A DNA stretch of 64,000 nucleotides from Lentisphaerae bacterium WC36 (GTDB taxonomy: Bacteria > Verrucomicrobiota > Lentisphaeria > Victivallales > SZUA-371). Each line of letters begins with the position of its first letter. The stretch's first letter is position 1. A model generated the notes under the pieces. The model was not told where the DNA came from. It worked only from the letters and a program-made list of their open reading frames with translations, and did no database searches. Below, one piece after another: positions 1-10,100 of this stretch. The stretch lies in contig CP085689.1 in the NCBI GenBank assembly GCA_020683205.1, positions 2,288,230 through 2,352,229 of the forward strand, read 5' to 3'. Position numbers and translations under genes: made by a program.

Positions 1-154
1 TTTCTCTTGTTTCATAATTTTCTGAACTTAATTGCTTAGTAAGGCAGTCTAATTCTTCATCTAAAACATTACTTTCTGCAAAAGTAGATACCGATAAAGC
101 AGACACGCAAGCAGCAAGAAGCACAAAGCTCCCTCTCTGGTAACTTTTTCCCAT
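1..154 (-). CDS. Secreted protein, N-terminal fragment (runs off the window)
   Basis: An ATG at 154 has a GGAG ribosome site about 10 bases upstream. It opens a frame that stays open to base 1 (51 codons). The product begins with a signal peptide (basic MGKSYQRG, hydrophobic core, cleavage near TFA-E). The mature start ends in LSSENYETRE, which resembles the first helix of the HEAT-like secreted repeats common in PVC bacteria. That resemblance is weak and is an inference. The function is unknown because only the start is visible. Confidence 0.6.
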   Translation of the reverse strand, partial: MGKSYQRGSFVLLAACVSALSVSTFAESNVLDEELDCLTKQLSSENYETRE

Positions 155-434
155 TTTTTTAATTCTCCAAACATTTCTTTTCTTTTTTTCTTGAATCTTA
201 TAACTAGCTTTTTATAATAACTTTAACCCAGGATAATATAACTATTATAACTAGCAAAGGTTCAATTACACATATTATATATAGCATTTTTTAATAAAAA
301 AGACAACCTCTATTTAAAAAAAAATTAAGATTTTCATTTGCTAAAGAGCTATAAAGAAGTTACTTTCATTATTAGGCTAGTTTTAATTTGTTTAAAATTA
401 AAAAAATTTGGACATATAAAGGCAATTAATAATT

Positions 435-2861
435 ATGAATAAAAAATTTATTTCAAGCTCCGTACAATTTTTCCTAAATGGAATCAGTATGGCAATGATG
501 TTTTATATCTGTTTCGGACAACTTAATCAATTAATTAACATCTCTCACGTTGCCGAATATATTATGAAATTCGATACTAATTCTTTCCTAATTTCACTAA
601 TAATAGCCTTTGCATTACAATTTTTTCTAGGACGTCTTTGTGGAGGTAAAAATAATTTTGAAGAGATTATTAAGGATTTCGTAACGAGTAGCAAAATTTG
701 CTTGCCAAGTTTACTTTTTTTACCAAGTATTTTATCTTTTATGCGAAGTAGCGATGAGGAATTTACAGCAACAGTTATTGGCAAATTTATAAATTTTTTA
801 TTAATTAATTTCATTGACGTTATTTACCTTAATTATATTACACCTGCATTAATGGTGATTGTTATTAGTTTTATTGGCATAAGATTTTTTGCAGTCTTAG
901 CCGAAAGAAAAAGTAAACTTCTTGAATTTGAATACAAAACTGAACATAAAATGCAACTTTTGATGCTATTATTAATCTTTACTGTAATATTTATTGGATA
1001 TGGAGTTTACCTACAGCGCAGTTATTTCAATAAACTATTACTCCTATACTATGACTGGGGAATATTCCTCAATACTGCAGAAAACAGCTTAAAAGGCAAT
1101 TGGTTCTTTTCAAATGAAGTTCAACATAATTTTATGGGTCGCCATATGATGCCATTGAGCATTATACTAATTATGCCATTTGTCGCACTATCTAAAAGCA
1201 TTGATACAATGTTTTATTTGAATTCAATTGTTCTTTTTGGAAGTTCATTTGTTGTTTTCTACTTAGCAAGGGCTTATAAACTACGCCTTGGAGCTTCGTT
1301 TTTAGTAGCCTTGGCATATTTACTTTATCCAAGCATTACCAATTTAAATTTAGCACTCTACTACGGATTTCATTGCATCTATTTTATTATTCCAATAGTA
1401 TGGCTATTTTTTATACTGCTCCAAAAAGAGCATTATAAATGGGCATTAGTGGTCTTCTTTTTATCAATGCTAATCAAAGAATCTGTACCTGTTTTATGGT
1501 TTGGTGTTGGAGTTTATATGCTATTTACCAAACGCTATAAGTGGGCTTTATTGATGTTTATTTTTTGCCCAATTTATTTCGTAATAGTAGCTAAATACAT
1601 GATGCCTCACTTTGTCCCAACAGGTTTTGAAGGCGATGAAAAATACTATTTCTTCAGCTATTATAAAATTTTAGCGCCAAACGAAAGCTACAAAGAAATA
1701 ATTTTTGCACCATTCACCAATCCCAAAACATTCTTTGGACTTTTATTCCGTCCAACTAGCATCCATTTTATTATTTTACTAACGATGAGTTTTATGCCTT
1801 TTGTGATACGTTACCCGCTACCATTACTTGGGGGAGTCGCATGGTATGGCTTATTATTAATTCAAGATTCATATTTCCGTCACAATTTGGATATGCAATA
1901 TCAAACAGAAATTATTCCATTTGTGTTTTTAGCTGTAATTATAGGCTGTAAATATTTTAATGTTAGCAAATGGGGTAAAATTTGGTCAAAAATATGTTTT
2001 TATAATTTAGATTTAAAGAAAAAATTTCAACGCCCAGCGATACTGTTGTTTGGTGTTATACCCGCAGTGTTATGCTCTGCATATTTTTATGGAGAATATC
2101 CATATGCGGCAAATACGACAGTACAATTTGAATATGCTCGAGATCATCGTCAATTAGTTGCTAAAGTTAAAGAAATTTTACCCAAAAAAGTTTCTGCGAC
2201 AATTACACCTCAGCTAGCAGGACATTTTGTTCTTCGTAATGATGTTTGGTTAAACTATAATAAACCAAAAGATTATGTAGTTATTGGCTATGATACACTC
2301 CATTCATATTTAGAGCATGAAAAGTTTACAACTTTGCATGAAATTATCCTGAGCAGCGGCAAATACCAGCTACTTGATCGCCCATTGTCAGACGGTGGCA
2401 ACACGGTGCTAATTTATAAAAGAGGAGCACCAGAGAATAAAGTTCATAAAAATTTGCAATTACAAAATATGAGTAATAAACAATTTGCCAAATTTGGAGC
2501 TCTTTACCCTTTACGAGGCGATGACAAGATTGAAATTAGAATCCGTCAGGCACGAACTAATACCGAAATAAACTTTTTAATTGGAGTACAAGTAAAAAAG
2601 AAATTACATGACAATTATTATTTTGATATTCAACTTTTTGATAAAAAAACTAAAAATAAATTCTATGATGAAACGGTTTATTTTGGTCATGGCTTTACTC
2701 CTCCATGGAGAGCAAAAATTAATGATGTGTTTGTTTTTTTAGTAAAAGCCCCTGTTCCAAGTGGAATTGGTGCAAATGATATTATTTTTGCAAATCAAGT
2801 TGGCACACAATCTGGACCAGTTCAAGAAAGAGTTCAAAAATATTTACCTATGATAAAATAA
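435..2861 (+). CDS. DUF2079 family polytopic membrane protein
   Basis: An 808-residue inner-membrane protein with roughly a dozen hydrophobic helices in the first 560 residues and a soluble C-terminal part. The core YYDWGIFLNTAEN, then GRHMMPLSIILI, then AYLLYPSITNLNL, then KESVPVLWFGVGVYML follows the DUF2079 pattern: an acidic D-x-G-x-F block after the first helices, an H block, a 'YLLYP' block and a K-E block. DUF2079 proteins resemble GT-C-fold glycosyltransferases, but no substrate is known. It is the only + strand chromosomal protein gene here and has no operon partner. Confidence 0.75.
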   Translation: MNKKFISSSVQFFLNGISMAMMFYICFGQLNQLINISHVAEYIMKFDTNSFLISLIIAFALQFFLGRLCGGKNNFEEIIKDFVTSSKICLPSLLFLPSILSFMRSSDEEFTATVIGKFINFLLINFIDVIYLNYITPALMVIVISFIGIRFFAVLAERKSKLLEFEYKTEHKMQLLMLLLIFTVIFIGYGVYLQRSYFNKLLLLYYDWGIFLNTAENSLKGNWFFSNEVQHNFMGRHMMPLSIILIMPFVALSKSIDTMFYLNSIVLFGSSFVVFYLARAYKLRLGASFLVALAYLLYPSITNLNLALYYGFHCIYFIIPIVWLFFILLQKEHYKWALVVFFLSMLIKESVPVLWFGVGVYMLFTKRYKWALLMFIFCPIYFVIVAKYMMPHFVPTGFEGDEKYYFFSYYKILAPNESYKEIIFAPFTNPKTFFGLLFRPTSIHFIILLTMSFMPFVIRYPLPLLGGVAWYGLLLIQDSYFRHNLDMQYQTEIIPFVFLAVIIGCKYFNVSKWGKIWSKICFYNLDLKKKFQRPAILLFGVIPAVLCSAYFYGEYPYAANTTVQFEYARDHRQLVAKVKEILPKKVSATITPQLAGHFVLRNDVWLNYNKPKDYVVIGYDTLHSYLEHEKFTTLHEIILSSGKYQLLDRPLSDGGNTVLIYKRGAPENKVHKNLQLQNMSNKQFAKFGALYPLRGDDKIEIRIRQARTNTEINFLIGVQVKKKLHDNYYFDIQLFDKKTKNKFYDETVYFGHGFTPPWRAKINDVFVFLVKAPVPSGIGANDIIFANQVGTQSGPVQERVQKYLPMIK

Positions 2862-3232
2862 AGCATTCTAAAAATTTAAAGAAAATAAGTGCCATATTTT
2901 TTGTTGGAGTAATAAATTATTTAATAATAATTGAAAATAAAAATTATGAAGAGGAATGTTGAACACCAAAACTAATATATCACTCATACCAGTGATAATA
3001 ATCACTTACTCTACTCCAACTAGGGTAAAGTAAAAAAAAACATTGAAAAGTAGCTGAAAATATCAAAATCCAAACACTCCATTATTCTTCACTCACTCCT
3101 TATCCTTATGAAGTTTATAAAAGAATAAAATTACACATATTAATTTAATAGCAAAAAATTTATTTTTTAATAAAAAAAATGAACTTTTTGTTCAAATAGC
3201 TGTCTATATTTTTATAAATAATCTCTTTTCCT
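2862..3232. other. Intergenic stretch without a recognisable gene
   Basis: Very AT-rich DNA downstream of the DUF2079 gene. It contains a short inverted repeat (TATCACT ... AGTGATA, about 2979-2997). No frame with a start and ribosome site was found on either strand. Terminator hairpins follow at 3233-3282 and 3361-3400. Confidence 0.5.
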
Positions 3233-3282
3233 TTTTTTGAAAGTCATAAAACAATAAAATTTGTTTTCATGACTTTTTTTAT
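3233..3282. terminator. Long hairpin with flanking T runs, probably bidirectional
   Basis: AAAGTCAT (3240-3247) pairs with ATGACTTT (3269-3276). The inner AAAACAA/TTGTTTT extends the stem around a short AT loop. A T7 run follows on the + strand and an A-rich run precedes it, so it can stop transcription from the + strand gene at 435-2861. Confidence 0.6.
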
Positions 3283-3360
3283 TAATATATAGTGGATTAA
3301 TACTTTCCTAATCAATAAAATATTCAAAATCTACCGAGGAAAGAGTTATATTATAAAGCA

Positions 3361-3400
3361 AAAAAGCATTGCTGATATAAATACCCTCAATGCTTTCTTC
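3361..3400 (-). terminator. Rho-independent terminator of the STAS/alaS unit
   Basis: On the - strand AAAGCATTG pairs with CAATGCTTT (3364-3372 with 3389-3397), followed by a T6 run. It lies about 25 bases after the stop of the STAS gene. Confidence 0.7.
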
Positions 3401-3424
3401 ATTAAATTACATAAAAAATATTAA

Positions 3425-3958
3425 TTACTTATCAGTTTTCTGATCATTTTTTTCACGCAATTTATCTAAATCTGTTTTAGCATACTTAACAACCTTCTCG
3501 AATTTTGCTACATTATCTTCATCAATATCCATCAAGGTAGCGTGAGCTTCATAAACACACTCAGCGGTGTTTAATTGTTTATCTTCAGGTTTTTCACTAC
3601 ATTCAATTACAGTTTCAGGCTCGCTAGTTGATTCAGTGTCATCACGATAAATAAAATTAATTAACCGATCAATCCCAAGCCCAATCAACAATTCCTTATT
3701 TTGCTCATTTGCATTCACAATATTCATAACAGCATTGCACTCATGAGCTTTCAGCCCAAGCATTGCAATAATTCCCATAAATGTGCTATCCATGCCAATG
3801 CACTCAGCTAAATCAATTGAAATCTCTTTAAAATTAACAACATCAATTTCCTTAGCCAAACAACGAATAACTGGTGCGTACTCAAAATTTGCACGACCAG
3901 AAATCTTAACACTATAACAGCCTTTATCAATGGATATCACAACATCTTTATTTTTCAT
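3425..3958 (-). CDS. STAS-domain protein (anti-sigma-factor-antagonist-like)
   Basis: A 177-residue soluble protein. Residues 5-105 form a STAS-like fold: beta-strand VVISIDKGCYSVKISG, then SIDLAECIGMDSTFMGIIAML, where the MDST serine is at the position phosphorylated in SpoIIAA-type antagonists. The last 65 residues are acidic and low in complexity. STAS proteins bind anti-sigma kinases in partner-switching control, but no kinase or sigma gene is nearby. It sits 27 bases after alaS and probably shares its transcript, which ends at the 3361-3400 terminator. Confidence 0.7.
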   Translation of the reverse strand: MKNKDVVISIDKGCYSVKISGRANFEYAPVIRCLAKEIDVVNFKEISIDLAECIGMDSTFMGIIAMLGLKAHECNAVMNIVNANEQNKELLIGLGIDRLINFIYRDDTESTSEPETVIECSEKPEDKQLNTAECVYEAHATLMDIDEDNVAKFEKVVKYAKTDLDKLREKNDQKTDK

Positions 3959-3985
3959 GATAAAACTATTCCCTAGGAAAACTTC

Positions 3986-5773
3986 CTATTCTTTAATTAA
4001 AACAGCTTTGATACGACGCACGCCACGGCTTGAACTTTCTTCTTTCTTAATCTTAAAGCGTCCTAATTTCCCAGTACTTTCAGCATGGGGGCCTCCACAA
4101 ATTTCTTTACTAAAGTCGCCTATACTAAAAACTTTCACAATTTCGCCATAACGATCACCAAACAAACCAATTGCTCCAGCCGCTTTTGCGTCTTCAACAG
4201 TCATCTCTTCTAAAGTAATCGGCATATCTTTTGCAATTACATCATTAACAATTGCTTCAATTTCATTTAAAATATCACGAGTAACTTTTTCAGGATGAGA
4301 AAAATCAAAACGTAAACGATCAGCAGTAATGTTTGATCCCTTCTGAGCAACATGGTCACCTAACACATTACGTAATGCTTGATGCAATAAATGTGTCGCT
4401 GTGTGCAATGAAGTAGTTGCTTCAGAATCATCAGCTAAACCGCCTTTAAATTTATTTTCAGCACCCTTACGAGATAACTCTTGATGCTTTTCAAATGCCT
4501 TTTTAAATCCTTTTTCATCAACAACAAAACCACGCTCTGCAGCCATTTCAATGGTCAATTCTAATGGAAACCCATATGTATCATATAATTTAAAAGCATT
4601 TTTACCACTTACTACTTTATTTTTAATGTGTTCTGGAACACGACTAATTAACTTTTCAAATTCTTTTGTACCTTTTTCAATTGTACGAGCAAATGCTTCT
4701 TCTTCAGTACTTAACTCATTAATAATTTCTTTATTTTGAGCATCTAAAGAGGGATAACATTCTTTATATTCATCAATAATCACTTGAGCAATCTTGGTAA
4801 TAAAAGCAGTTTCAACACCTAATTTACGACCTTGACGAATTGCACGACGAATCAAACGACGCAACACATAGCCTTGGTCAACATTACCCGGCAACACTCC
4901 ATCGCTCATCATAAAAACAGCAGCTCTTAGATGGTCAACGATAATACGTTCTTCTTGGCAACGTTCACGTTCCACGTCCTCAGATGCTAAATCCCTAATT
5001 TCATCTAGCTTTGCAAATAAAGGTAAAAATAATTCAGTTTCATAACAGCTCTTCTTGCCTTGCAACACCGCTGTAACACGTTCAACCCCCATACCAGTAT
5101 CAACATTTTGCTGGGTTAATGGCTCAAACTTACCTTCAGCAGTTTTATTATATTGCATGAAAACATCATTCCAGATCTCAACCCATAATTTATTCTCTGG
5201 ATCAAAAACTTCAGGTGCATCACCATCACCAGTCCAAAAAAACATCTCTGAATCAGGTCCACATGGTCCAGTTTGAGCAGCAGGTCCCCACCAATTATCT
5301 TTTTTTCCTAACCTTGCAATTCGCGCTTCACTAACACCAAGTTCACGCCATAAATTAAACGCTTCTTCATCAAAAGGTGCATCATCATCACCAGCAAAAA
5401 CACTCACAGCTAAATTATCTAAGGAAATATTTAACCACTCAGGTGCAGTTAAAAATTCAAAACTAAAGCGAATAGCTTCTTCTTTAAAATAATCGCCTAA
5501 AGACCAATTACCCAACATCTCAAAGAATGTTAAATGCACTGCATCTCCAACTTCATCAATATCACCTGTACGAACACATTTTTGGTAATCGCAAATTCTT
5601 GTTCCTGATGGATGTTTTTCTCCTAATAAATATGGAACTAAAGGATGCATTCCTGCAGTCGTAAATAAACACGTTGGATCATTTTCTGGAACTAAAGAAG
5701 CACTACTAATTGCTTTATGTCCCTTGCTTTCAAAAAATTGAATATATTTTTTTCTTAAATCTGATGCTTTCAT
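3986..5773 (-). CDS. alaS: Alanyl-tRNA synthetase, short form lacking the C-Ala domain
   Basis: A cytoplasmic class II enzyme that charges tRNA-Ala. Motif 1 (FTTAGMHPLVPYLLG), motif 2 (FFEMLGNWSLGDYFK) and motif 3 (GMGVERV) are all present. The editing half carries HTATHLLH and CGGPHAEST, in place of the usual CGGTH, near residue 560. The protein ends at residue 595, just after the GVRRIKAVL strand, whereas typical AlaRS has about 870 residues. The oligomerisation/C-Ala region is therefore missing. The frame and stop look clean, so this is a naturally short form and not a truncation at the window edge. Confidence 0.93.
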   Translation of the reverse strand: MKASDLRKKYIQFFESKGHKAISSASLVPENDPTCLFTTAGMHPLVPYLLGEKHPSGTRICDYQKCVRTGDIDEVGDAVHLTFFEMLGNWSLGDYFKEEAIRFSFEFLTAPEWLNISLDNLAVSVFAGDDDAPFDEEAFNLWRELGVSEARIARLGKKDNWWGPAAQTGPCGPDSEMFFWTGDGDAPEVFDPENKLWVEIWNDVFMQYNKTAEGKFEPLTQQNVDTGMGVERVTAVLQGKKSCYETELFLPLFAKLDEIRDLASEDVERERCQEERIIVDHLRAAVFMMSDGVLPGNVDQGYVLRRLIRRAIRQGRKLGVETAFITKIAQVIIDEYKECYPSLDAQNKEIINELSTEEEAFARTIEKGTKEFEKLISRVPEHIKNKVVSGKNAFKLYDTYGFPLELTIEMAAERGFVVDEKGFKKAFEKHQELSRKGAENKFKGGLADDSEATTSLHTATHLLHQALRNVLGDHVAQKGSNITADRLRFDFSHPEKVTRDILNEIEAIVNDVIAKDMPITLEEMTVEDAKAAGAIGLFGDRYGEIVKVFSIGDFSKEICGGPHAESTGKLGRFKIKKEESSSRGVRRIKAVLIKE

Positions 5774-5888
5774 AATATTTTTATTAATGTTATCTAGTTA
5801 TTTTAAAAATCATTGTATACTTAAAGATAAATATATAACCAATATCAATATTGTCTAATGTTTTTGACTTTTAAATCATAAAAAAATA

Positions 5889-5921
5889 AAAAAGAGAGTG
5901 ATTTATTGCACTCTCTTTTTT
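5889..5921 (-). terminator. Terminator of the sulfatase gene
   Basis: A perfect 10-bp stem, AAAGAGAGTG (5891-5900) with CACTCTCTTT (5909-5918), is flanked by A and T runs. It lies between the sulfatase stop and the alaS start and could work in both directions. Confidence 0.75.
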
Positions 5922-5948
5922 ATTGTGAAGGTTTCTAAAATTTTAACT

Positions 5949-7418
5949 TTATTTTTTTTTGCGAATTCCGTAATATTTTTTAAATTGACGCTTTTTGTCA
6001 AAATTAGGATTTTCAGTAGGTAATTGTGCCTTTACACTTTTACGCCACTCTTGAAGCTCTTTAAGCATTTCTACAGTTTTTTCAGGATATGCTTTTGAAT
6101 AATCAAGTGTTTCAAATGGATCATTTTTTAAGTTAAAAAGCATTACCTTTCCATCTTCAAAATATTCAACTAGTCTCCAGTCTCCATTACGAACTGCACC
6201 ATATGGCAACGTGCGATGGTAGTGCGGGTAATGCCAATACAATGAACGCTTTTTAATAGCAGTAGGTTTATGGTCATTATTTGCTAACAACAACGGTTTT
6301 AAACTAACCCCATCAATATGTTCACTTTTTTTCAATTTAATACCAGCTAAATCAAGCAGTGTTGGGTAAAAATCCATACCAATTGCAGGTGTTGATTCTA
6401 CAACTCCTTTTTTAATTCCAGGCCCAGCAATCACAAATGGCTCTCTAGTCCCTCCTTCAAATGAAGTCCCCTTAAGCCCTCGCAATCCTCCAGCATATTC
6501 ATGCCAATATGGCCCATTATCAGCAGTAAAAACAATAATTGTGTTATCATAAACCCCTGCATCTTTTAACTCTTGAACAACTCGACCAACACTCTCATCC
6601 AAACTTTGAACCATCGCAGCGTATTCAGGACGGCGATGCTGATATTTCTTTGGATTAGCAGCTAATTTTGCCTTATATTTTCTGACATACTCTGGTTTTG
6701 CTTGAATTGGTGTATGCACAGTATAGTATGAAAAATATAACATGAAAGGATTGGCATCACTTTTATGTTTATCAATATAATCTACTGCGTAATCTGTCAA
6801 ACGGTCTGTTAAATAATCACCTTTTTTGCCACCTTTAACATTCGGCATATCCCAAGGATAAAAATATTTTCCACGTCCTTTTGGCTGCCCCCACTCACGT
6901 CCACCAATATTAATATCAAAACCGTGATCAGTAGGATAATGCTGGTCCACTAATTCTGGTTGTTCAATAGGCATTAAATGCCATTTGCCAATGAAAGCTG
7001 TTGAGTAACCATTTTCTTTTAACGCTTCGGGTAAAGTAATGCGTTCATGCTCCATCTTCATGTTCCAATTTGGTACTGATAATTTTGCATATGGTCTTTT
7101 TTGTCCAGCAATCCAGTCAGTTAAATTTAACCTTGCAGGATATCGACCTGTCAAAATGGCTGCACGACTTGGTGAACAAACTGTACACGCTGAATAACCA
7201 TTATTGAAGTAAACGCCATTCTCAAAAAGTGCATCAATATTTGGAGTTTCATGAAAATCACTTCCCGTTTTCGACAAACCGCTATAACCAAAATCGTCAA
7301 CTAAGAAAAATACAATATTTGGTTTTTTAGTGTTTTTTTGCTGCTGTTGAGCAGCATTGACATTTAATGCACTAGTTACTAATAAACTTCCAAAACCTGC
7401 GTAGAAAACTTTCTTCAT
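5949..7418 (-). CDS. Secreted Cys-type sulfatase
   Basis: A 489-residue protein with an N-terminal signal peptide (MKKVFYAGFGSLLVTSALNVNA). The sulfatase signature C81-S-P-S-R followed by ILTGRYPAR marks the cysteine that maturation converts to formylglycine. Metal ligands D41-D42 (FLVDDFGYSG) and the later VFTADNGPYWHE block fit the arylsulfatase family, which hydrolyses sulfate esters, often of polysaccharides, in the periplasm. No sulfatase-maturating enzyme is in the window, so it must come from elsewhere. It is a single-gene unit with its own terminator. Substrate unknown. Confidence 0.9.
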   Translation of the reverse strand: MKKVFYAGFGSLLVTSALNVNAAQQQQKNTKKPNIVFFLVDDFGYSGLSKTGSDFHETPNIDALFENGVYFNNGYSACTVCSPSRAAILTGRYPARLNLTDWIAGQKRPYAKLSVPNWNMKMEHERITLPEALKENGYSTAFIGKWHLMPIEQPELVDQHYPTDHGFDINIGGREWGQPKGRGKYFYPWDMPNVKGGKKGDYLTDRLTDYAVDYIDKHKSDANPFMLYFSYYTVHTPIQAKPEYVRKYKAKLAANPKKYQHRRPEYAAMVQSLDESVGRVVQELKDAGVYDNTIIVFTADNGPYWHEYAGGLRGLKGTSFEGGTREPFVIAGPGIKKGVVESTPAIGMDFYPTLLDLAGIKLKKSEHIDGVSLKPLLLANNDHKPTAIKKRSLYWHYPHYHRTLPYGAVRNGDWRLVEYFEDGKVMLFNLKNDPFETLDYSKAYPEKTVEMLKELQEWRKSVKAQLPTENPNFDKKRQFKKYYGIRKKK

Positions 7419-7573
7419 AAACCTTTCCTTTCTTTATATTCTCTGTAAATAATAACAACTATAATATTCAACCAAATTCGTTGCCAAAGACTCTTTTTTC
7501 TTAAATTACCTTTATTAATACATTTTTACTAACAATAACGAATAAAAAAATCAAATATTTTATACCTTTAATA

Positions 7574-7608
7574 CAAAAAACGATTTTGTTTAAAATTAAA
7601 CAAAATCG
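7574..7608 (-). terminator. Rho-independent terminator
   Basis: A perfect 13-bp inverted repeat CGATTTTGTTTAA/TTAAACAAAATCG (7581-7593 with 7596-7608). A T6 run follows on the - strand, 30 bases after the stop of the PilO-like gene. Confidence 0.8.
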
Positions 7609-7637
7609 CTTCATAACTATTGAATAAAATATGCTAA

Positions 7638-8597
7638 TTAAAACACTAATTGAGTTGAACGGTATGGGAAACTTAAAAGTAATTTCACATCCAAAACATT
7701 TTTAGCACGATTTTCACGACTAGAAGATTGATCAATAGTCACACCACAAGTCAATAAAAGGTATTTTTCATAATTATTCAACTTATTGACAAAATCCAAA
7801 ATATTATCATATTTTGCCGAAAATTCCAAAACAATCATTTCTTGATTTAACAATTTCGCATCGTTCGATTCAATACTTAAAGATTTAAAATCACGAATTC
7901 CTGAATCCTTAATTAAATATGCAACTAAGTTTACAATTTTTGTTTTCATTTTTTTGTATTCTACTTTCGCATCAGCTTCCAAATTCTTTAGATATTCACC
8001 TTTTCTCAGATCATAGATAAAATCACGATTTCTAGTAATTTGCTCCCATATTTTACGACGACCTTCCAAATCTTCAGGCAAATTTAATTTCAAATTTGGC
8101 TCATTCAAACGAATTTTAATTTGATATGGTCTATTTAGTGTCAAGCCCATAATTTTAGTACTGCTAGTAACATCATCTGTTCTTAGCTGAGATAAATACT
8201 TTGTCTCAAAAGATTTTCTGTCCATATTTGATGAAAAAGTCCCAAGAATATACTTAGTATCATATGGTCGTAAAATATTCAAATTACTTGCACCAAACTT
8301 ATATGCTGGCTTTAAAAAACGAGTACCGCTAGTTGCTGGCATCACATTTAATAAAGAAATATCAGAATAACTTCTAACTCCATTTAAGAATGTAACCCAA
8401 AAGTTATTTATTCCCAATGGCACTTTCACAAGCTTTTCTACTCGAATATCTATCTCTTCTTGTGCAGGAGCAATTGTCACAGCAGCCGTAGCTTTCTTTG
8501 CGGCTGGATTAGCTGCAAATGTTGCATTTGCAGTAAGAATACTCAAAACTAATAATAAGAATAGGCTCGATTTTTCTTTTAAATTTTCTAGAAGCAT
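7638..8597 (-). CDS. Secreted or anchored protein, possibly PilO/GspM-like
   Basis: The product has about 319 residues from the ATG at 8597, which has GGAG nine bases upstream. A longer frame from TTG at 8612 would have its start inside that ribosome site. The N-terminus is a signal peptide or anchor (hydrophobic LFLLLVLSILTANATFA). The C-terminal 100 residues (VLEFSAKYDNILDFVNKLNNYE...LLLTCGVTIDQ...VLDVKLLLSF) look like the ferredoxin-like domain of PilO-type pilus or secretion proteins. That match is by pattern only and no pilus genes are adjacent. A helical, charged middle section could be a coiled coil. Confidence 0.6.
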   Translation of the reverse strand: MLLENLKEKSSLFLLLVLSILTANATFAANPAAKKATAAVTIAPAQEEIDIRVEKLVKVPLGINNFWVTFLNGVRSYSDISLLNVMPATSGTRFLKPAYKFGASNLNILRPYDTKYILGTFSSNMDRKSFETKYLSQLRTDDVTSSTKIMGLTLNRPYQIKIRLNEPNLKLNLPEDLEGRRKIWEQITRNRDFIYDLRKGEYLKNLEADAKVEYKKMKTKIVNLVAYLIKDSGIRDFKSLSIESNDAKLLNQEMIVLEFSAKYDNILDFVNKLNNYEKYLLLTCGVTIDQSSSRENRAKNVLDVKLLLSFPYRSTQLVF

Positions 8598-8861
8598 CAA
8601 AATTATCTCCAATATTAAATTAACCGTTTCAAAACTTCAACAAATATTTTCAGTTAAAAACATATACTTTTACAAATAACACACCTTTTATTCATGAAAA
8701 ACTTGCAAAATGCGCTTTCTTAATAGTACACTCCGAAAATATTTGTTGCAATATTTTATCTATAAATTTCTCAGTTTAAAGTTATTAAAAATCTTATTTT
8801 TTATTATTTAATAACTTTTTTTACCTTATTTATTATGTTTTATGGCAAAAACACAACTAAA

Positions 8862-9710
8862 TTAAATACGACAAGATTTAATTTCAGTAATAATAATTGC
8901 CTTTGCACCAATTGCTTTTAATTCATCCATGACAATATTTGCATCTTTGCTTTTTATCATTGACTTAACTGCGCACCAATTTACATCACTTAACGGCGAA
9001 ACAGTAGGCGACTCGATACCTGGTGTCAACTTGCATGCAGCATCCAAATTAGCTTTTTCAATATCATATTCTACAATTACATATTCACGAGCAACCAACA
9101 CTCCACGGATACGCTCAATTAATTTTTTAACATCATCATTTTCTAAAGCGTCTTCGCTTCGAGCAAAAATAGCAGCCTCAGATGTCATAATTGGCTCACC
9201 AATCACTTTAAGCCCAGCTTCTTTAAGCGTCTTACCAGATTCAACCACGTCAGCAATTGCATCAGCAACACCTAACTGAATTGAAATTTCAACTGCACCA
9301 TCAAGCTTTACAACACTTGCATCAACGCCATTTTTTTCTAAATCATAAAGAACAATATTCGGGTATGACGTCGCAATTTTCTTACCTGCAAAATCTTTTA
9401 CAGTCCAATTGTGTTCTTTTGGCACAGCATAGAAAAAGCGCGAATTTCCAATATTTAATGGCTGCAACATTGCAATATCACTTTTGCTATCAAAAGCCAA
9501 ATCAAGTCCAGTAATACCTAAATCTAAAGTACCATTTCCAACATAAACTGCAATATCTCTAGGTCTTAAATAGATAAATTCAACATTATTTTTTTCATCG
9601 ATCACGCTTAATTCACGGCCACTACGCTTACATTTATAGCCAGCTGATTTTAATAAATTCACTGCCCCGTCAGACAATGCTCCTTTATTAGGAACGGCAA
9701 TCTTTAACAT
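8862..9710 (-). CDS. hisG: ATP phosphoribosyltransferase, long form
   Basis: First enzyme of histidine biosynthesis: ATP + PRPP to phosphoribosyl-ATP. The 282 residues include the catalytic periplasmic-binding-like domain (MLKIAVPNKGALSDGA at the start, GVADAIADVVESGKTL in the PRPP-binding loop) and the regulatory HisG_C domain (about 210-282, ending AKAIIITEIKSCRI). This is the histidine-inhibited long type that needs no HisZ. It lies 25 bases after hisE and is co-transcribed with it. hisH lies 5 kb upstream, so the pathway is split. Confidence 0.95.
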   Translation of the reverse strand: MLKIAVPNKGALSDGAVNLLKSAGYKCKRSGRELSVIDEKNNVEFIYLRPRDIAVYVGNGTLDLGITGLDLAFDSKSDIAMLQPLNIGNSRFFYAVPKEHNWTVKDFAGKKIATSYPNIVLYDLEKNGVDASVVKLDGAVEISIQLGVADAIADVVESGKTLKEAGLKVIGEPIMTSEAAIFARSEDALENDDVKKLIERIRGVLVAREYVIVEYDIEKANLDAACKLTPGIESPTVSPLSDVNWCAVKSMIKSKDANIVMDELKAIGAKAIIITEIKSCRI

Positions 9711-9735
9711 TTTTATACTCCAGTTATACTATATT

Positions 9736-9999
9736 TTATAAATATTTATAAACATCTTCAAGTTCAAGATCATTTGCAATCATCATCACTTGTAAGTGAT
9801 ATAAAAGTTGAGAAATTTCCTCAGCTGTTTTTTCTTTACCTTCGTACTCTGCAGCAATCCAAACTTCTCCAGCCTCTTCATTGATTTTTTTACCAATAAA
9901 GTGTTTACCTTTAGCAAACTCTTTCACAGTACCACTATTTGGATCGTTTGTAGCAATCTTTTCTTTAAGCTCAACAAAAAGCTCTTCAAAACGTTTCAT
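9736..9999 (-). CDS. hisE: Phosphoribosyl-ATP pyrophosphatase
   Basis: An 87-residue all-alpha NTP pyrophosphohydrolase that performs the second histidine step. It shows the acidic helices [36 protein letters not shown], where the E-E-x-x-E pattern binds Mg2+. The stand-alone gene (not fused to hisI) is directly upstream of hisG. Confidence 0.92.
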   Translation of the reverse strand: MKRFEELFVELKEKIATNDPNSGTVKEFAKGKHFIGKKINEEAGEVWIAAEYEGKEKTAEEISQLLYHLQVMMIANDLELEDVYKYL

Positions 10000-10100
10000 T
10001 TTTAAATGTACCTATTTTTATCTTTAATTCTATTAATTTTGTCTTAAGCTATATAAAATACTTTACATTATACAATTTTACAATTTTTTTATAGCAAAAA

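Noticed and set aside
545-814. Open frames antisense to large genes (for example 545-814, 8929-9514, 12167-12499, 33959-34195)
   Set aside because: They lie fully inside well-supported genes on the other strand, lack ribosome sites and have shadow-like composition.
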